A program made the translations under genes and the position numbers. From an uncultured Blautia sp. (lineage in GTDB: Bacteria; Bacillota; Clostridia; Lachnospirales; Lachnospiraceae), in assembly GCA_900542045.1 (NCBI GenBank), contig UQMI01000003.1, positions 1 to 64,000 on the forward strand: a stretch of DNA of 64,000 bases. The letters are read 5' to 3'. Positions 1-9,900 of the stretch are shown in pieces. Under the pieces are notes generated by a model. That model made no database searches, was not told the origin of the DNA, and worked only from the letters and a program-made list of their open reading frames with translations. Position 1 is the stretch's first letter; each line of letters begins with the position of its first letter.

Positions 1-72
1 AGGAAATTGTCAAACCCTTTAGACAATAAAATATGAGGTTTACCTTTCAGAGCTGAAGCACGCTTCTTGGCG

Positions 73-101
73 TTGACGGAAAAGAGTGTCATTGGTATAA
101 T
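73..101 (+). promoter_or_regulatory. Sigma-A promoter of the GH13/glgB operon
   Basis: TTGACG at 73-78 and TATAAT at 96-101 are separated by exactly 17 bases. Transcription should begin near 107-109. This places the ATG at 104 at or before the start site, which argues against it as the start codon of the following gene. Confidence 0.75.
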
Positions 102-130
102 AAATGAAACGGCAACAGGAGGGAATGACT

Positions 131-1483
131 GTGTTGAAATGGTATGAAAATGCTGTATTTTATCATATGTATCCGCTGGGTATGACAGGCGCGCCAAAGA
201 GAAATGAGGGGACGGAAGCAGAACATCGGCTTCCGGAACTGGAACAGTGGCTTCCGCATCTGGTGAGACTTGGATGCAATGCTATTTATATAGGGCCGCT
301 GTTTGAATCCACTACGCATGGATATGATACAAAAGACTACAAACTGGTGGACCGGAGATTGGGTGACAATGAAGATTTCTCTCATTTTGTAAAAGAGGCA
401 CACCGACAGGGCATCAGGGTTGTAGTGGATGGAGTTTTTAATCATACAGGAAGAGAATTTTTCGCATTTCGGGATATTCAGGAGAAGAGAGAAAAGTCAG
501 CTTACTGCAGCTGGTATAAAGGGATCAACTTTGGATGGGACAATCCTTATGGGGATGGTTTTGGATATGAGGCCTGGAGAAATTGCTTTGAGCTGGTCAA
601 CCTGAATCTGTGGGAACCGGCGGTAAGAGATTATCTTCTGGATGTGATCCGGTTCTGGATCCGGGAATTTGATATTGACGGTATCCGTCTGGATTGTGCG
701 GACTGTCTGGAGTTTTCGTTTATGGAAGACATACGGCGGGTTACTTCCGGTATAAAAGAAGATTTCTGGCTTATGGGGGAAGTGATCCATGGAGATTACA
801 GCCGTTATGTCAATGAGAGAATGCTGCACAGTGTGACGAATTATGAATTGCATAAAGGTTTATATTCTGGTCATAACGACCATAATTATTTTGAGATAGC
901 GCATACGATCCGACGGCAGTTTGATGCCAATGGCGGTATTTATAAAGGGCTGCGGCTGTATTCTTTTGTGGATAATCATGATGTGGACCGGCTGGCCAGC
1001 AAGCTGAGAGTACCGGAGCACATTTATCCGGTTTATACGCTTCTCTACACATTGCCGGGAATCCCTTCTATCTATTATGGCTCCGAATGGGGAATCCAGG
1101 GCAAAAAAGAAGGTTCCAATGATGATTACTTAAGACCAAGGGTGAATCTGCAAGAGGCTTTAAAGCATCCGGATAATCCGAAGCTGATGGAGTGGATCGA
1201 AAAATTGGGCCGCATACACGGAGAATATCCGGCTTGTGCAGATGGCAGGTATCAGGAACTGTTTCTGACGAATCGCCAGTATGCTTTTGCCAGGATAATG
1301 GACGGGGAAGGTATTCTGGTGGCTGTAAATAATGATGAACAGGAGGTGGAGATCACGCTGCCTGTTCCTTCGGCAGAGCAGGAATATACAGACTGTATCA
1401 GCAATGAAACAGTAGCTCAGGAGAATGGACGGATTTGCCTGGTGTTGGAACCTTGTGGCAGCAGAATTTTATTTTGGAAGTAG
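131..1483 (+). CDS. Alpha-amylase family (GH13) glycosidase, alpha-glucosidase-like
   Basis: Predicted cytoplasmic GH13 enzyme acting on alpha-glucosidic bonds of maltodextrin or glycogen. Counted from the GTG at 131, the four family motifs are present: DGVFNH at about residue 100, DGIRLD with the nucleophile Asp near 188, MGEV with the acid/base Glu near 217, and VDNHD ending near Asp284. There is no signal peptide. The protein is about 450 residues, short for an amylase and closer to small cytoplasmic maltodextrin-acting members; exact substrate cannot be told. Start choice: AGGAGG at 117-122 is 8 bases before GTG 131, but only 2 bases before the in-frame ATG at 125, and the ATG at 104 lies at the transcription start. 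It precedes glgB by 25 bases, so both are likely one operon for alpha-glucan turnover. Confidence 0.88.
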   Translation: MLKWYENAVFYHMYPLGMTGAPKRNEGTEAEHRLPELEQWLPHLVRLGCNAIYIGPLFESTTHGYDTKDYKLVDRRLGDNEDFSHFVKEAHRQGIRVVVDGVFNHTGREFFAFRDIQEKREKSAYCSWYKGINFGWDNPYGDGFGYEAWRNCFELVNLNLWEPAVRDYLLDVIRFWIREFDIDGIRLDCADCLEFSFMEDIRRVTSGIKEDFWLMGEVIHGDYSRYVNERMLHSVTNYELHKGLYSGHNDHNYFEIAHTIRRQFDANGGIYKGLRLYSFVDNHDVDRLASKLRVPEHIYPVYTLLYTLPGIPSIYYGSEWGIQGKKEGSNDDYLRPRVNLQEALKHPDNPKLMEWIEKLGRIHGEYPACADGRYQELFLTNRQYAFARIMDGEGILVAVNNDEQEVEITLPVPSAEQEYTDCISNETVAQENGRICLVLEPCGSRILFWK

Positions 1484-1508
1484 AATCTGTTTTTAGGAAG
1501 GAGCAGCA

Positions 1509-3392
1509 ATGAAAGAAAAGTTACAGATGACCGAACTGGATCAATACCTGTTCGGACAGGGGACACATTATGATATTTACAAAAAAATGGGGGCGCATCC
1601 AACGAAAGTAGGGCGGAAAAAAGGCGTATACTTTGCTGTATGGGCGCCAAATGCCCAGGCAGTGTCTGTAGTTGGGGAGTTTAATGATTGGGATGTAACG
1701 GCCAATCCCATGACGAAAGTAGGGCCTATTGGTATCTTTGATGTGTTTGTACCGGGAGCGAAAGAAGGCCAGCTCTATAAATTTTATATTACAGGAGCAT
1801 ACGGTGATTCATTTTATAAAGCGGATCCCTATGCTAATGCGTCGGAGTTACGTCCTGGCAATGCGTCCAGGATCGTTGATATTACCAATTATACCTGGAA
1901 TGATCAGAAGTGGATGGAGAGCAGAGAGACATTCGATGTAGATAAGGAGCCCATGGCTATCTACGAAGTGCATCTTGGATCCTGGAAAAAGCATCCGGCA
2001 AAGCCGGAGGACGAAGACGGTTTCTATACTTATCGGGAAGTGGCGCCGGCTTTGACAGAATATGTGAAAAAAATGGGATATACGCATGTGGAATTAATGG
2101 GAATTGCGGAACATCCCTTTGACGGCTCCTGGGGGTATCAGGTTACCGGTTATTATGCTCCTACATCCAGATATGGAGGCCCTGCAGATTTTAAATATCT
2201 GGTAGACTATCTTCATAAACATAAGATCGGCGTGATCCTGGACTGGGTGCCGGCACATTTTCCAAAGGATGCCCATGGTCTGGCCAATTTTGACGGCACA
2301 GCTGTCTATGAACATGCAGATCCCAGACAGGGCGAGCATCCGGACTGGGGAACAAAGATATTTAACTATGGCCGTAATGAAGTGAAGAATTTTCTGATCG
2401 CCAATGCGCTGTACTGGATTGAGGAGTATCATGTAGATGGTCTGCGGGTAGATGCCGTGGCATCTATGCTGTATTTGGATTATGGAAAGCAGGACGGGCA
2501 ATGGGTGGCCAACAAGTACGGCGGAAAGGAGAACCTGGATGCCATTGAGTTTTTCAAACATTTGAATACGGTGGTACTGGGGAGAAATCACGGCGCGCTG
2601 ATGATCGCGGAAGAGTCCACGGCATGGCCGATGGTAACCGGCCGGGCAGAAGACGGGGGCCTTGGCTTTTCTCTGAAGTGGAATATGGGATGGATGAATG
2701 ATTTCCTGGAATATATGAAGCTGGATCCTTATTTCAGAAAATACAATCATCACCGGATGACATTTTCCATGACCTATGCGTACAGCGAAAGATATATTTT
2801 GGTACTGTCACATGACGAGGTGGTTCATCTGAAATGTTCCATGATCAATAAGATGCCGGGAGAACTGGAGGATAAGTTTAAGAATCTGAAAGCAGGCTAC
2901 GCGTTTATGTTCGGACATCCTGGAAAGAAGCTGCTGTTTATGGGACAGGATTTTGCGCAGCTTCAGGAATGGAGTGAAGCACGGGAGCTGGATTGGTACC
3001 TGCTTCGTGAAGAAAACCACAGGGATCTGCAGAATTATGTGCATACGCTGCTGGAGATGTACAGAAAGTATCCGGCCCTGTATGCAGGTGACAATGACAG
3101 CGAAGGATTTGAGTGGATCAATGCAGATGATGGCGACAGAAGTATTTTCAGCTTTGTACGGAAATCTCCGACCAAGAGGAACAATCTGTTGTTCGTGCTG
3201 AATTTCACTCCGGTGGAACGGCCGGATTATCGTGTGGGTGTTCCCAAGAAAAAACAGTACAAATTAATATTCACCAGTGAAGGTAAAGTAGATCCGGTGA
3301 TTTATAAGGCAGAAAAGAAAGAATGTGACAATCGTCCCTTCTCATTTGCCTATCCTCTTCCGGCATATGGTGTAGCAATTTTTCAGTATTAA
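1509..3392 (+). CDS. glgB: 1,4-alpha-glucan branching enzyme
   Basis: Transfers alpha-1,4 glucan segments to alpha-1,6 branch points during glycogen synthesis. The 627-residue protein has the order expected for GlgB: an N-terminal CBM48-like beta domain (about 30-120, including FAVWAPNAQAVSVVGEFNDW), a GH13 barrel and an all-beta C-terminal domain. Catalytic motifs are complete: GLRVDAV with the nucleophile Asp near 315, IAEES with Glu near 368 and SHDE with Asp near 436. The start has a GGAAGGAG ribosome site. It follows the GH13 gene in the same transcript. Other glycogen genes (glgC, glgA, glgP) are not in the window. The length is typical of shorter Firmicute branching enzymes. Confidence 0.95.
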   Translation: MKEKLQMTELDQYLFGQGTHYDIYKKMGAHPTKVGRKKGVYFAVWAPNAQAVSVVGEFNDWDVTANPMTKVGPIGIFDVFVPGAKEGQLYKFYITGAYGDSFYKADPYANASELRPGNASRIVDITNYTWNDQKWMESRETFDVDKEPMAIYEVHLGSWKKHPAKPEDEDGFYTYREVAPALTEYVKKMGYTHVELMGIAEHPFDGSWGYQVTGYYAPTSRYGGPADFKYLVDYLHKHKIGVILDWVPAHFPKDAHGLANFDGTAVYEHADPRQGEHPDWGTKIFNYGRNEVKNFLIANALYWIEEYHVDGLRVDAVASMLYLDYGKQDGQWVANKYGGKENLDAIEFFKHLNTVVLGRNHGALMIAEESTAWPMVTGRAEDGGLGFSLKWNMGWMNDFLEYMKLDPYFRKYNHHRMTFSMTYAYSERYILVLSHDEVVHLKCSMINKMPGELEDKFKNLKAGYAFMFGHPGKKLLFMGQDFAQLQEWSEARELDWYLLREENHRDLQNYVHTLLEMYRKYPALYAGDNDSEGFEWINADDGDRSIFSFVRKSPTKRNNLLFVLNFTPVERPDYRVGVPKKKQYKLIFTSEGKVDPVIYKAEKKECDNRPFSFAYPLPAYGVAIFQY

Positions 3393-3442
3393 TGGATTTT
3401 ATTGGTCAGAATGCCGAATGAGAAAAAATTAACAAAAATCTA

Positions 3443-3470
3443 TTTACTTTTTTGGGAAGAATGTTATAAT
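3443..3470 (+). promoter_or_regulatory. Extended -10 promoter of the HPr-like gene
   Basis: TATAAT at 3465-3470 is preceded by TG plus one base (TGTTATAAT), an extended -10. TTTACT at 3443-3448 is a fair -35 at 16 bases. A short hairpin, ATCTGCC/GGCAGAT, lies in the leader around 3502-3525. Confidence 0.65.
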
Positions 3471-3553
3471 GACCTTGTCAATAAAAGAAAAGCAAAGAGA
3501 TGGATCTGCCGGGAGCTGGCAGATGATAGATATTGTTGAAAGGAGAATGAGCG

Positions 3554-3787
3554 ATGAAAGTTACAAATATCAAAGATACAGATAAGTTTTTCAAAGTGGT
3601 AGACAGCTGCAAAGGAAAAGTGGAACTGGTTACAGGTGAAGGAGACAGACTGAATCTGAAATCAAAACTTGCTCAGTATGTTTCTCTGGCAAATATCTTC
3701 TCCAATGGTGAGATTCCTGAGCTGGAGATCGTAGCATATGAAAGCGAAGATATCGATAAGCTGATGTCTTTCATGATCAATGGCTAA
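3554..3787 (+). CDS. HPr-like small protein lacking the catalytic histidine
   Basis: A 77-residue protein. From about residue 21 on it aligns by eye with HPr of the phosphotransferase system: a GKVEL strand, the LNLKS segment that in HPr carries regulatory Ser46, a following helix with SLAN, then an ELEIVAYESED strand and a final helix. The N-terminal strand and loop with the HARP motif and His15 are absent, so it cannot accept phosphate from Enzyme I in the usual way. This recalls Crh, the regulatory HPr paralogue without His15, although Crh keeps that loop. It has its own promoter and a strong terminator and so is a single-gene unit. A role in carbon regulation is inference; the fold assignment is moderately secure. 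Confidence 0.7.
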   Translation: MKVTNIKDTDKFFKVVDSCKGKVELVTGEGDRLNLKSKLAQYVSLANIFSNGEIPELEIVAYESEDIDKLMSFMING

Positions 3788-3826
3788 TCCTTGAGACAGA
3801 ATATCAAGATAGATGATGACATAAGG

Positions 3827-3866
3827 AGCGCTGCAGGCTGGAAATTCCGGTCTGCAGCGCTTTTGT
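3827..3866 (+). terminator. Rho-independent terminator after the HPr-like gene
   Basis: Perfect 10-bp stem AGCGCTGCAG (3827-3836) / CTGCAGCGCT (3852-3861) followed by TTTT. Confidence 0.8.
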
Positions 3867-3882
3867 CGTAAAATGTATCGGG

Positions 3883-3911
3883 TTGTGTGACGCTTCTGAT
3901 TGTGCTATAAT
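3883..3911 (+). promoter_or_regulatory. Extended -10 promoter of the COG0523 operon
   Basis: TTGTGT at 3883-3888, a 17-base spacer, and TATAAT at 3906-3911 with TGC before it (extended -10). The transcript leader would be about 140 nt. No Zur-type palindrome is evident to me. Confidence 0.7.
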
Positions 3912-4058
3912 ACCATCCGAAACAAATGACAGGATATCCGCGGCACGGGAAGCAGCCGGCAGGGACGCCGCTGCAGCCATAAGCGGAACAGATAGAAGAA
4001 ATGAACCAGGGATTCATAGGAATTCCTGGTCACTCTGCGTGAAAGGAAGGATGAGAAT

Positions 4059-5195
4059 ATGACGAAAATTGATATTATTTCCGGATTTTTGGGAGCAGGA
4101 AAGACCACGCTGATCAAAAAACTTCTGAAAGAAGGTCTGGAAAAGGAACAGGTGGTGCTCATTGAAAATGAATTTGGTGAAATCGGAATTGACGGAGGTT
4201 TTTTGAAGGAGGCGGGGATTGAGATCCGTGAAATGAACTCCGGATGTATCTGCTGTTCTCTGGTGGGCGATTTTGGAAAAGCGTTAAAAGAGGTGATCGA
4301 GACCTATCATCCGGACCGGATCCTGATCGAGCCCTCCGGGGTTGGAAAGCTTTCCGATGTAATGAAAGCGGTCCTGGATGTGAAAGATCAGGTGGATATC
4401 TGCCTGAACAGCCATACGACAGTGGTGGATGCCAAGAAGTGCCGGATGTATATGCGCAATTTCGGTGAGTTTTTTAATAACCAGGTGGAGTATGCAGGTG
4501 CGATTATTTTGAGCAGAACCGATATCATAGATGAAACAAAAGCAGAGGAAGCCATGGCCCTGCTGCGGGAGATCAATCCGAAAGCGGCTGTTATTACCAC
4601 GCCCATTGATAAATTAAGCGGCAAGGCTATTCTGGAGGTAATGGAGCATCCGATATCCCTGGAAGAAGAGATGCTGGCAGAGGAAGTATGCCCGGAATGC
4701 GGACATATTCACAGCCATGAAGAGGAACATCATCACGAGCATGAGCACGGTCACGGAGAGCATGACCATGAGCACGAAGGACACAGCCATGAGCACGGCC
4801 ACGAAGACCATGACCACGATCATGAAGGCCACAGCCATGAGCATGACCATGATCATGAAGGTCACCATCATGATCACGACTGCGGGTGCGGCCATGACCA
4901 TCATCACCATCACCATGCAGACGAAGTGTTTACCAGCTGGGGTAAAGAGACGGTGAAAAAATATGAGCGAGCGCAGTTGGAGAAAATTCTGGAGAAATTG
5001 TCAGGTACAGAAGAATATGGCGTGATCCTCCGGGCAAAGGGGATGCTTCCGGCGGAAGACGGAACCTGGACATATTTTGACCTGGTGCCGGGAGAAGTGG
5101 ATATTCGCGATGGAGCAGCCTCCTATACAGGCCGGATCTGTGTGATCGGGTCAAAGCTGCAGGAAGAGAAGATTTCTGCTTTATTCGGCGTATAA
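4059..5195 (+). CDS. COG0523 (CobW/ZNG1-like) GTPase metallochaperone with a His-rich region
   Basis: G3E-family P-loop GTPase predicted to bind and deliver a transition metal, probably zinc. Visible features: Walker A GFLGAGKT near residues 9-16; the family metal site CxCC (SGCICCS, Cys63, 65 and 66); a long metal-binding stretch at about 216-286 with about 35 histidines, mostly His alternating with Asp, Glu or Gly; then a CobW C-terminal domain from about 290 to 378. At 378 residues it is typical for a COG0523 protein with a His linker. It starts at ATG 4059 with AAGGAAGGA upstream and is followed 18 bases later by a second COG0523-like gene. Nickel or cobalt insertion is possible, but no urease, hydrogenase or cobalamin genes are near. 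Confidence 0.88.
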   Translation: MTKIDIISGFLGAGKTTLIKKLLKEGLEKEQVVLIENEFGEIGIDGGFLKEAGIEIREMNSGCICCSLVGDFGKALKEVIETYHPDRILIEPSGVGKLSDVMKAVLDVKDQVDICLNSHTTVVDAKKCRMYMRNFGEFFNNQVEYAGAIILSRTDIIDETKAEEAMALLREINPKAAVITTPIDKLSGKAILEVMEHPISLEEEMLAEEVCPECGHIHSHEEEHHHEHEHGHGEHDHEHEGHSHEHGHEDHDHDHEGHSHEHDHDHEGHHHDHDCGCGHDHHHHHHADEVFTSWGKETVKKYERAQLEKILEKLSGTEEYGVILRAKGMLPAEDGTWTYFDLVPGEVDIRDGAASYTGRICVIGSKLQEEKISALFGV

Positions 5196-5213
5196 TGGAA
5201 GGAGGAGAGCACA

Positions 5214-6164
5214 ATGGATGAAATTCGTGTCCCCATTTATCTGATGACAGGATTTCTGGAAAGTGGAAAGACTGCGTTTCTGAATTTTACCCTGGCCCAG
5301 GATTATTTCTATATTGATGGCACTACTTTGCTGATTCTATGTGAAGAGGGCGAAGAGGAGTATGATCCGGAAATTTTGAAGACCAGCCATACGGTGGTGG
5401 AGATTATTGAAAAAGAAGAAGATCTCACTACAGAAAGGCTGAATGCCATGGATGTACTCTATCAGCCGGAACGTGTGATCATCGAATACAATGGGATGTG
5501 GCTGGTAAGCAATTTTGAAAAAATGCAGCTTCCAAAAGGCTGGGGAATTGAACAGCATATTACTACAGTAGACTGCAGCACATTCCCTGTCTATATGAAC
5601 AATATGAAATCTCAGTTTATGGATATGGTCAGAAATGCAGAAATGGTTGTTTTTAACCGATGCAGACCCGGCGATCCTCTGGCCACATATCGAAGAGGAA
5701 TCAAGGTAGCGAATCAGAAGGTGCAGATTATCTTTGAAGATGAAGAAGGAGAAATTGATGATATTTTTGACGGTGAAATGCCCTTTGATATGGATGCGCC
5801 GGTGATTGAAATTGCGCCGGAGGATTATGGAATCTGGTTTGTGGATGCCATGGATCATCCGGAAAATTATGAAAAGAAAACGGTACGGTTTAAAGGACGG
5901 GTAATGAAGCCGAAAATGATGACATCCAAGTGCTTTGTTCCGGGAAGGACCGCCATGACCTGTTGTGCGGATGATACGACATTTATCGGTTTTATCTGCA
6001 AGAGTTCCTATGCGCCGAAGCTGGCCCAGGGAGAGTGGGTGGAGGTTACTGCTAAAGTCGCAGTGGAAAACCAGGCCGCTTACCGTGGATATGGGCCGGT
6101 ATTATATGCAGAGCATGTGGAAGTCTGCGATCCGCTGCCGGAAGAGATGGTTTATTTTAATTGA
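5214..6164 (+). CDS. Divergent COG0523-like GTPase fused to a TIGR03943-like C-terminal domain
   Basis: The N-terminal 200 residues resemble the G3E GTPase fold: Walker A GFLESGKT at 13-20 and an FNRC segment where the base-recognition loop is expected. The CxCC metal motif of its upstream neighbour is missing; the nearest cysteine is in VDCSTFP. From about residue 220 there is a beta-rich domain with FVPGRTAMTCCADD and FICKSS, resembling the C-terminal part of TIGR03943/YcgQ-type proteins that pair with a permease. The gene begins with GGAGGAG 18 bases after the first COG0523 gene, so the two are probably cotranscribed and act together in metal handling (inference). No permease gene is adjacent. 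The C-terminal assignment is from memory of the family motif. Confidence 0.7.
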   Translation: MDEIRVPIYLMTGFLESGKTAFLNFTLAQDYFYIDGTTLLILCEEGEEEYDPEILKTSHTVVEIIEKEEDLTTERLNAMDVLYQPERVIIEYNGMWLVSNFEKMQLPKGWGIEQHITTVDCSTFPVYMNNMKSQFMDMVRNAEMVVFNRCRPGDPLATYRRGIKVANQKVQIIFEDEEGEIDDIFDGEMPFDMDAPVIEIAPEDYGIWFVDAMDHPENYEKKTVRFKGRVMKPKMMTSKCFVPGRTAMTCCADDTTFIGFICKSSYAPKLAQGEWVEVTAKVAVENQAAYRGYGPVLYAEHVEVCDPLPEEMVYFN

Positions 6165-6321
6165 CAGGATACCAGGGAACCCGGCTGTGCCGGCGGGAAA
6201 GCAGGTTATGGACTGGGAATCCGCAAAATATTAGAGAAGCAACAGGGCAGGAGACAGAAATTTGTCGGAGTATTACAAAGGCAGGAACTGTCCCCGGAAC
6301 ATGCCCGAAACAGGAGGACAC

Positions 6322-6930
6322 ATGTTTTTAATTGCAGGATTGGGAAATCCGGGCCGGGAATACGAAAAGACCCGGCATAATATGGGATTTGATGTAATAG
6401 ATGAAATAATAGAAAGAAACCGGATTCCTCAGACCGGTATGAAATTCAATGCCATGTATGGAAAGGGAATCATCGGAGGGGAAAAAGTTATTCTGATGAA
6501 ACCGTTGACCTTTATGAACCGGAGCGGAGATTCGGTCCGCCCCATGGTGGATTATTTTAAAATCGACAAAGAAACAGAACTGATCGTTGTTTATGATGAT
6601 ATTGATCTGGAACCAGGGCAGCTGCGTATCCGCAAACAGGGCAGTGCCGGAGGACATAATGGGATCAAAGATCTTATTTCCAAACTGGGTACGCAGAAAT
6701 TTATCCGTGTAAAAGTAGGCGTGGGGGCAAAACCGAAGGGCTGGGATCTGGCCGACTTTGTTCTTGGCCGGTTTTCCCAGGAGGACAGAAAGATCGTGGA
6801 TGCTGCAGTAGAGCGTGCCGCTGAAGCGGTGGAAATGATCCTGCAGGATGGTGTGGATGCAGCCATGAACGTGTATAACCGGAAGCAGGAAACGTCTGCT
6901 GCAAAGCCGGAGGAAAGCGGCAGAGCATGA
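6322..6930 (+). CDS. pth: Peptidyl-tRNA hydrolase
   Basis: Cleaves peptidyl-tRNA released from stalled ribosomes. Motifs are complete: FLIAGLGNPG with the catalytic-region Asn at residue 9, TRHNMGF with the catalytic His near 19, MKPLTFMN, VYDDIDL and GSAGGHNGIKDLI. The start is ATG 6322, seven bases after CAGGAGG; an in-frame TTG at 6262 would add 20 residues not found in the family. The mature protein is 202 residues, slightly longer than usual because of a hydrophilic tail. mfd follows 43 bases later, a pairing common in Firmicutes. Confidence 0.95.
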   Translation: MFLIAGLGNPGREYEKTRHNMGFDVIDEIIERNRIPQTGMKFNAMYGKGIIGGEKVILMKPLTFMNRSGDSVRPMVDYFKIDKETELIVVYDDIDLEPGQLRIRKQGSAGGHNGIKDLISKLGTQKFIRVKVGVGAKPKGWDLADFVLGRFSQEDRKIVDAAVERAAEAVEMILQDGVDAAMNVYNRKQETSAAKPEESGRA

Positions 6931-6973
6931 GCAGCAGATTTTATTCGGGCCGCTGAATGGAATGGAGGAAAGG

Positions 6974-9900
6974 ATGCAGGCATTTTTAAAACCTTTAAAA
7001 GAGCTGGCGGAATATGAGGAGATTTGCAGGATACTGAAGAAAAATCAGGGGATCCTGCAGGTGTCCGGATGTATGGAATCGCAGAAGGCACATCTGATCG
7101 GCGGCCTTTCTGCTTTTTTTCCATGCCGTCTTCTGATCGGAGAAGATGAAGCGAGAGCCAAGGAGCTCTATGAAGATTATCGCTTTTATGATCCGGATGT
7201 GTTGTATTATCCGCCCAAAGACCTGTTGTTCTTCCAGGCGGACATCCATGGGAATCTGCTGATCCGGCAGCGGATGCGGGTGATCCGCGCTCTGTTGGAG
7301 CGGGAGGAAGTAACGGTGGTCACCACCATTGACGGATGCATGGATTACCTGCTGCCTCTGCGGCAGGTGGCTGCCGGGCTGATACGGCTCCGTAATGACA
7401 GTACGCTGAATCTGACAGACTTTTCGAAAAAACTGGCCGGCCTGGGCTATGAGCGGGTGGGTCAGGTAGAACAGAGCGGGCAGTTTTCCGTTCGTGGAGG
7501 GATCATCGACATTTTTGATCTGACCGAAGAAAATCCATGGAGAATAGAGCTATGGGGCGATGAGGTGGACTCTATACGTTCATTTGATGTGGAAAGCCAG
7601 CGTTCTCTGGAAAATCTGGAGGAAATTGTGATCTATCCGGCGGCGGAAGGCTGGCCGGAGGAAGAGCGGGTTTCGTTTGTGGAGTATTTTCCGCGGGAGC
7701 AGACGATCTTCTATTTGAACGAGCCAAACCGTCTGACGGAAAAGGCAGAGCTTGTACAGGAAGAATTTGAGAACAGCCGGAAAAACAGGGAGGAAAAGGG
7801 ACAGAATCAGCTGCCGGCGCATATGCTGTGCAAATATGGAGAGGTGCAGAAGCTATTTTATCAGCGCTGCTGTGTGGCTTTGTGTACTATTGAACCGGGA
7901 AGAAGCAGTTGGAAATTCCAGAATAAATTTGATCTGACTGTTCGGTCGGTAAGCGCGTATAATAACAGCTTTGAATTGCTGGTAAAAGATCTGCAGGACT
8001 GGAAGAAAGCGGGATACCGGGTGACTTTGCTTTCTTCTTCCCGGACCAGAGCGGAGCGGCTGGCCAGAGATCTGCAGGAGGAAGGTCTGAACAGCTTCTA
8101 CAGTCAGGATTATGACCGGGAGATCCAGCCCGGAGAGATCATGGTGGCCTATGGATACGCAAGAAAAGGATTTGAATATCCTCTGATCAAATTTGTTCTG
8201 ATTACGGAAAGTGATATTTTTGGTCAGGAGCGGAAAAAAAGAAAAAAACGAAAAACTTACAGCGGAGAAAAGATCCGTGATTTTGCGGAGCTGTCCATCG
8301 GTGATTATGTGGTCCATGAAAACCACGGCCTTGGGATCTACCGGGGCATTGAAAAGGTGGAAGTGGATAAAGTTACCAAAGACTATATAAAGATCGAGTA
8401 CAGCGGAGGCAGTAATCTCTACATTTTGGCTACTCAGCTGGATATGCTGCAGAAATATGCGGGGGCAGATGCCAAACGGCCCAGACTGAACAAGCTGGGC
8501 GGCCAGGAATGGCACCGCACCAAGACAAGAGTCCGGGGAGCCGTGCAGAACATTGCCCGGGATCTGGTGGAGCTCTATGCGGTCCGTCAGCAGAAGGAAG
8601 GATTTGCCTACGGGCCGGATACCGTGTGGCAGAAGGAATTTGAGGAAATGTTCCCGTATGAAGAAACCGATGATCAGCTGATGGCCATTGAGGATACCAA
8701 GCGGGATATGGAAAGCCACAAGATCATGGATCGGCTGATCTGCGGGGATGTTGGTTATGGAAAAACAGAGATTGCCATCCGGGCAGCTTTTAAAGCGGTG
8801 CAGGAGGGAAAGCAGGTGGTATATCTTGTACCCACAACGATCCTGGCCCAGCAGCATTATAATACGTTTGTGCAGAGGATGAAGGAATTCCCGGTGCGGG
8901 TGGATCTGCTCTGCCGTTTCCGGACGCCTGCTCAGCAGCAGAATACAGTGGAAGCCCTGAAAAAGGGCTGGGCGGATATTGTGATCGGTACTCACCGGGT
9001 ATTGTCCAAAGATGTGGAATTCAAAGATCTGGGACTGCTGATTATCGACGAAGAGCAGCGTTTTGGTGTGACCCACAAAGAGAAGATTAAGAAAATGAAA
9101 AAAAATGTGGATGTACTGACACTGACGGCCACACCCATTCCCAGAACTCTGCATATGAGTCTGATTGGAATCCGGGATATGAGTGTGCTGGAAGCTGCTC
9201 CCATGGATCGGATGCCCATACAGACTTACGTAATGGAATACGATGAGGAAACGGTCAGAGAGGCTATTACCAGGGAGCTTAACAGGGGCGGACAGGTGTT
9301 TTATGTCTACAATCGTGTCAATGATATTGCGGAAGTCAGCAGCCGCATTGCCAGACTGGTGCCGGATGCCCATGTGGCTTATGCTCACGGCCAGATGAGG
9401 GAAAGGCAGCTGGAAAAGATTATGCTGGATTATATTAACGGCGATATTGACGTGCTGGTATCGACGACTATTATTGAAACTGGTCTGGATATTTCCAATG
9501 CCAACACTATGATCATTCATGATTCAGACAGATACGGTTTGTCGCAGCTGTATCAGCTCAGGGGAAGGATCGGACGGTCCAACCGGACGGCCTATGCGTT
9601 TCTGATGTATCGCCGGAACCGTGTTCTGCAGGAGACGGCAGAAAAACGGCTGGCGGCCATACGGGAATATTCCGATCTGGGAAGTGGCTTTAAAATTGCC
9701 ATGCGTGATTTGGAAATCCGGGGAGCTGGAAATCTGCTGGGAGCGGAACAGCATGGGCATATGGAGGCAGTGGGCTATGATCTGTACTGTAAAATGCTCA
9801 GTGAAGCTGTGAAAGAGGCCAAAGGGATCCACACCAGAGAAGATTTTGAGACCACGATCGATCTGGATATGGATGCCTATATACCGGATTCCTATATCTC

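Noticed and set aside
104..130. ATG 104 as the start of the GH13 gene
   Set aside because: It lies at the predicted transcription start and has no ribosome site; GTG 131 fits better.
4614..4956. Long ORFs rich in Met/Val or Met/Thr in other frames
   Set aside because: They are shadows of the His-codon repeat of the COG0523 gene.
7853..9520. A 555-codon antisense ORF within mfd
   Set aside because: mfd has a full set of conserved motifs; the antisense product shows no recognisable domain and simply mirrors codon bias.
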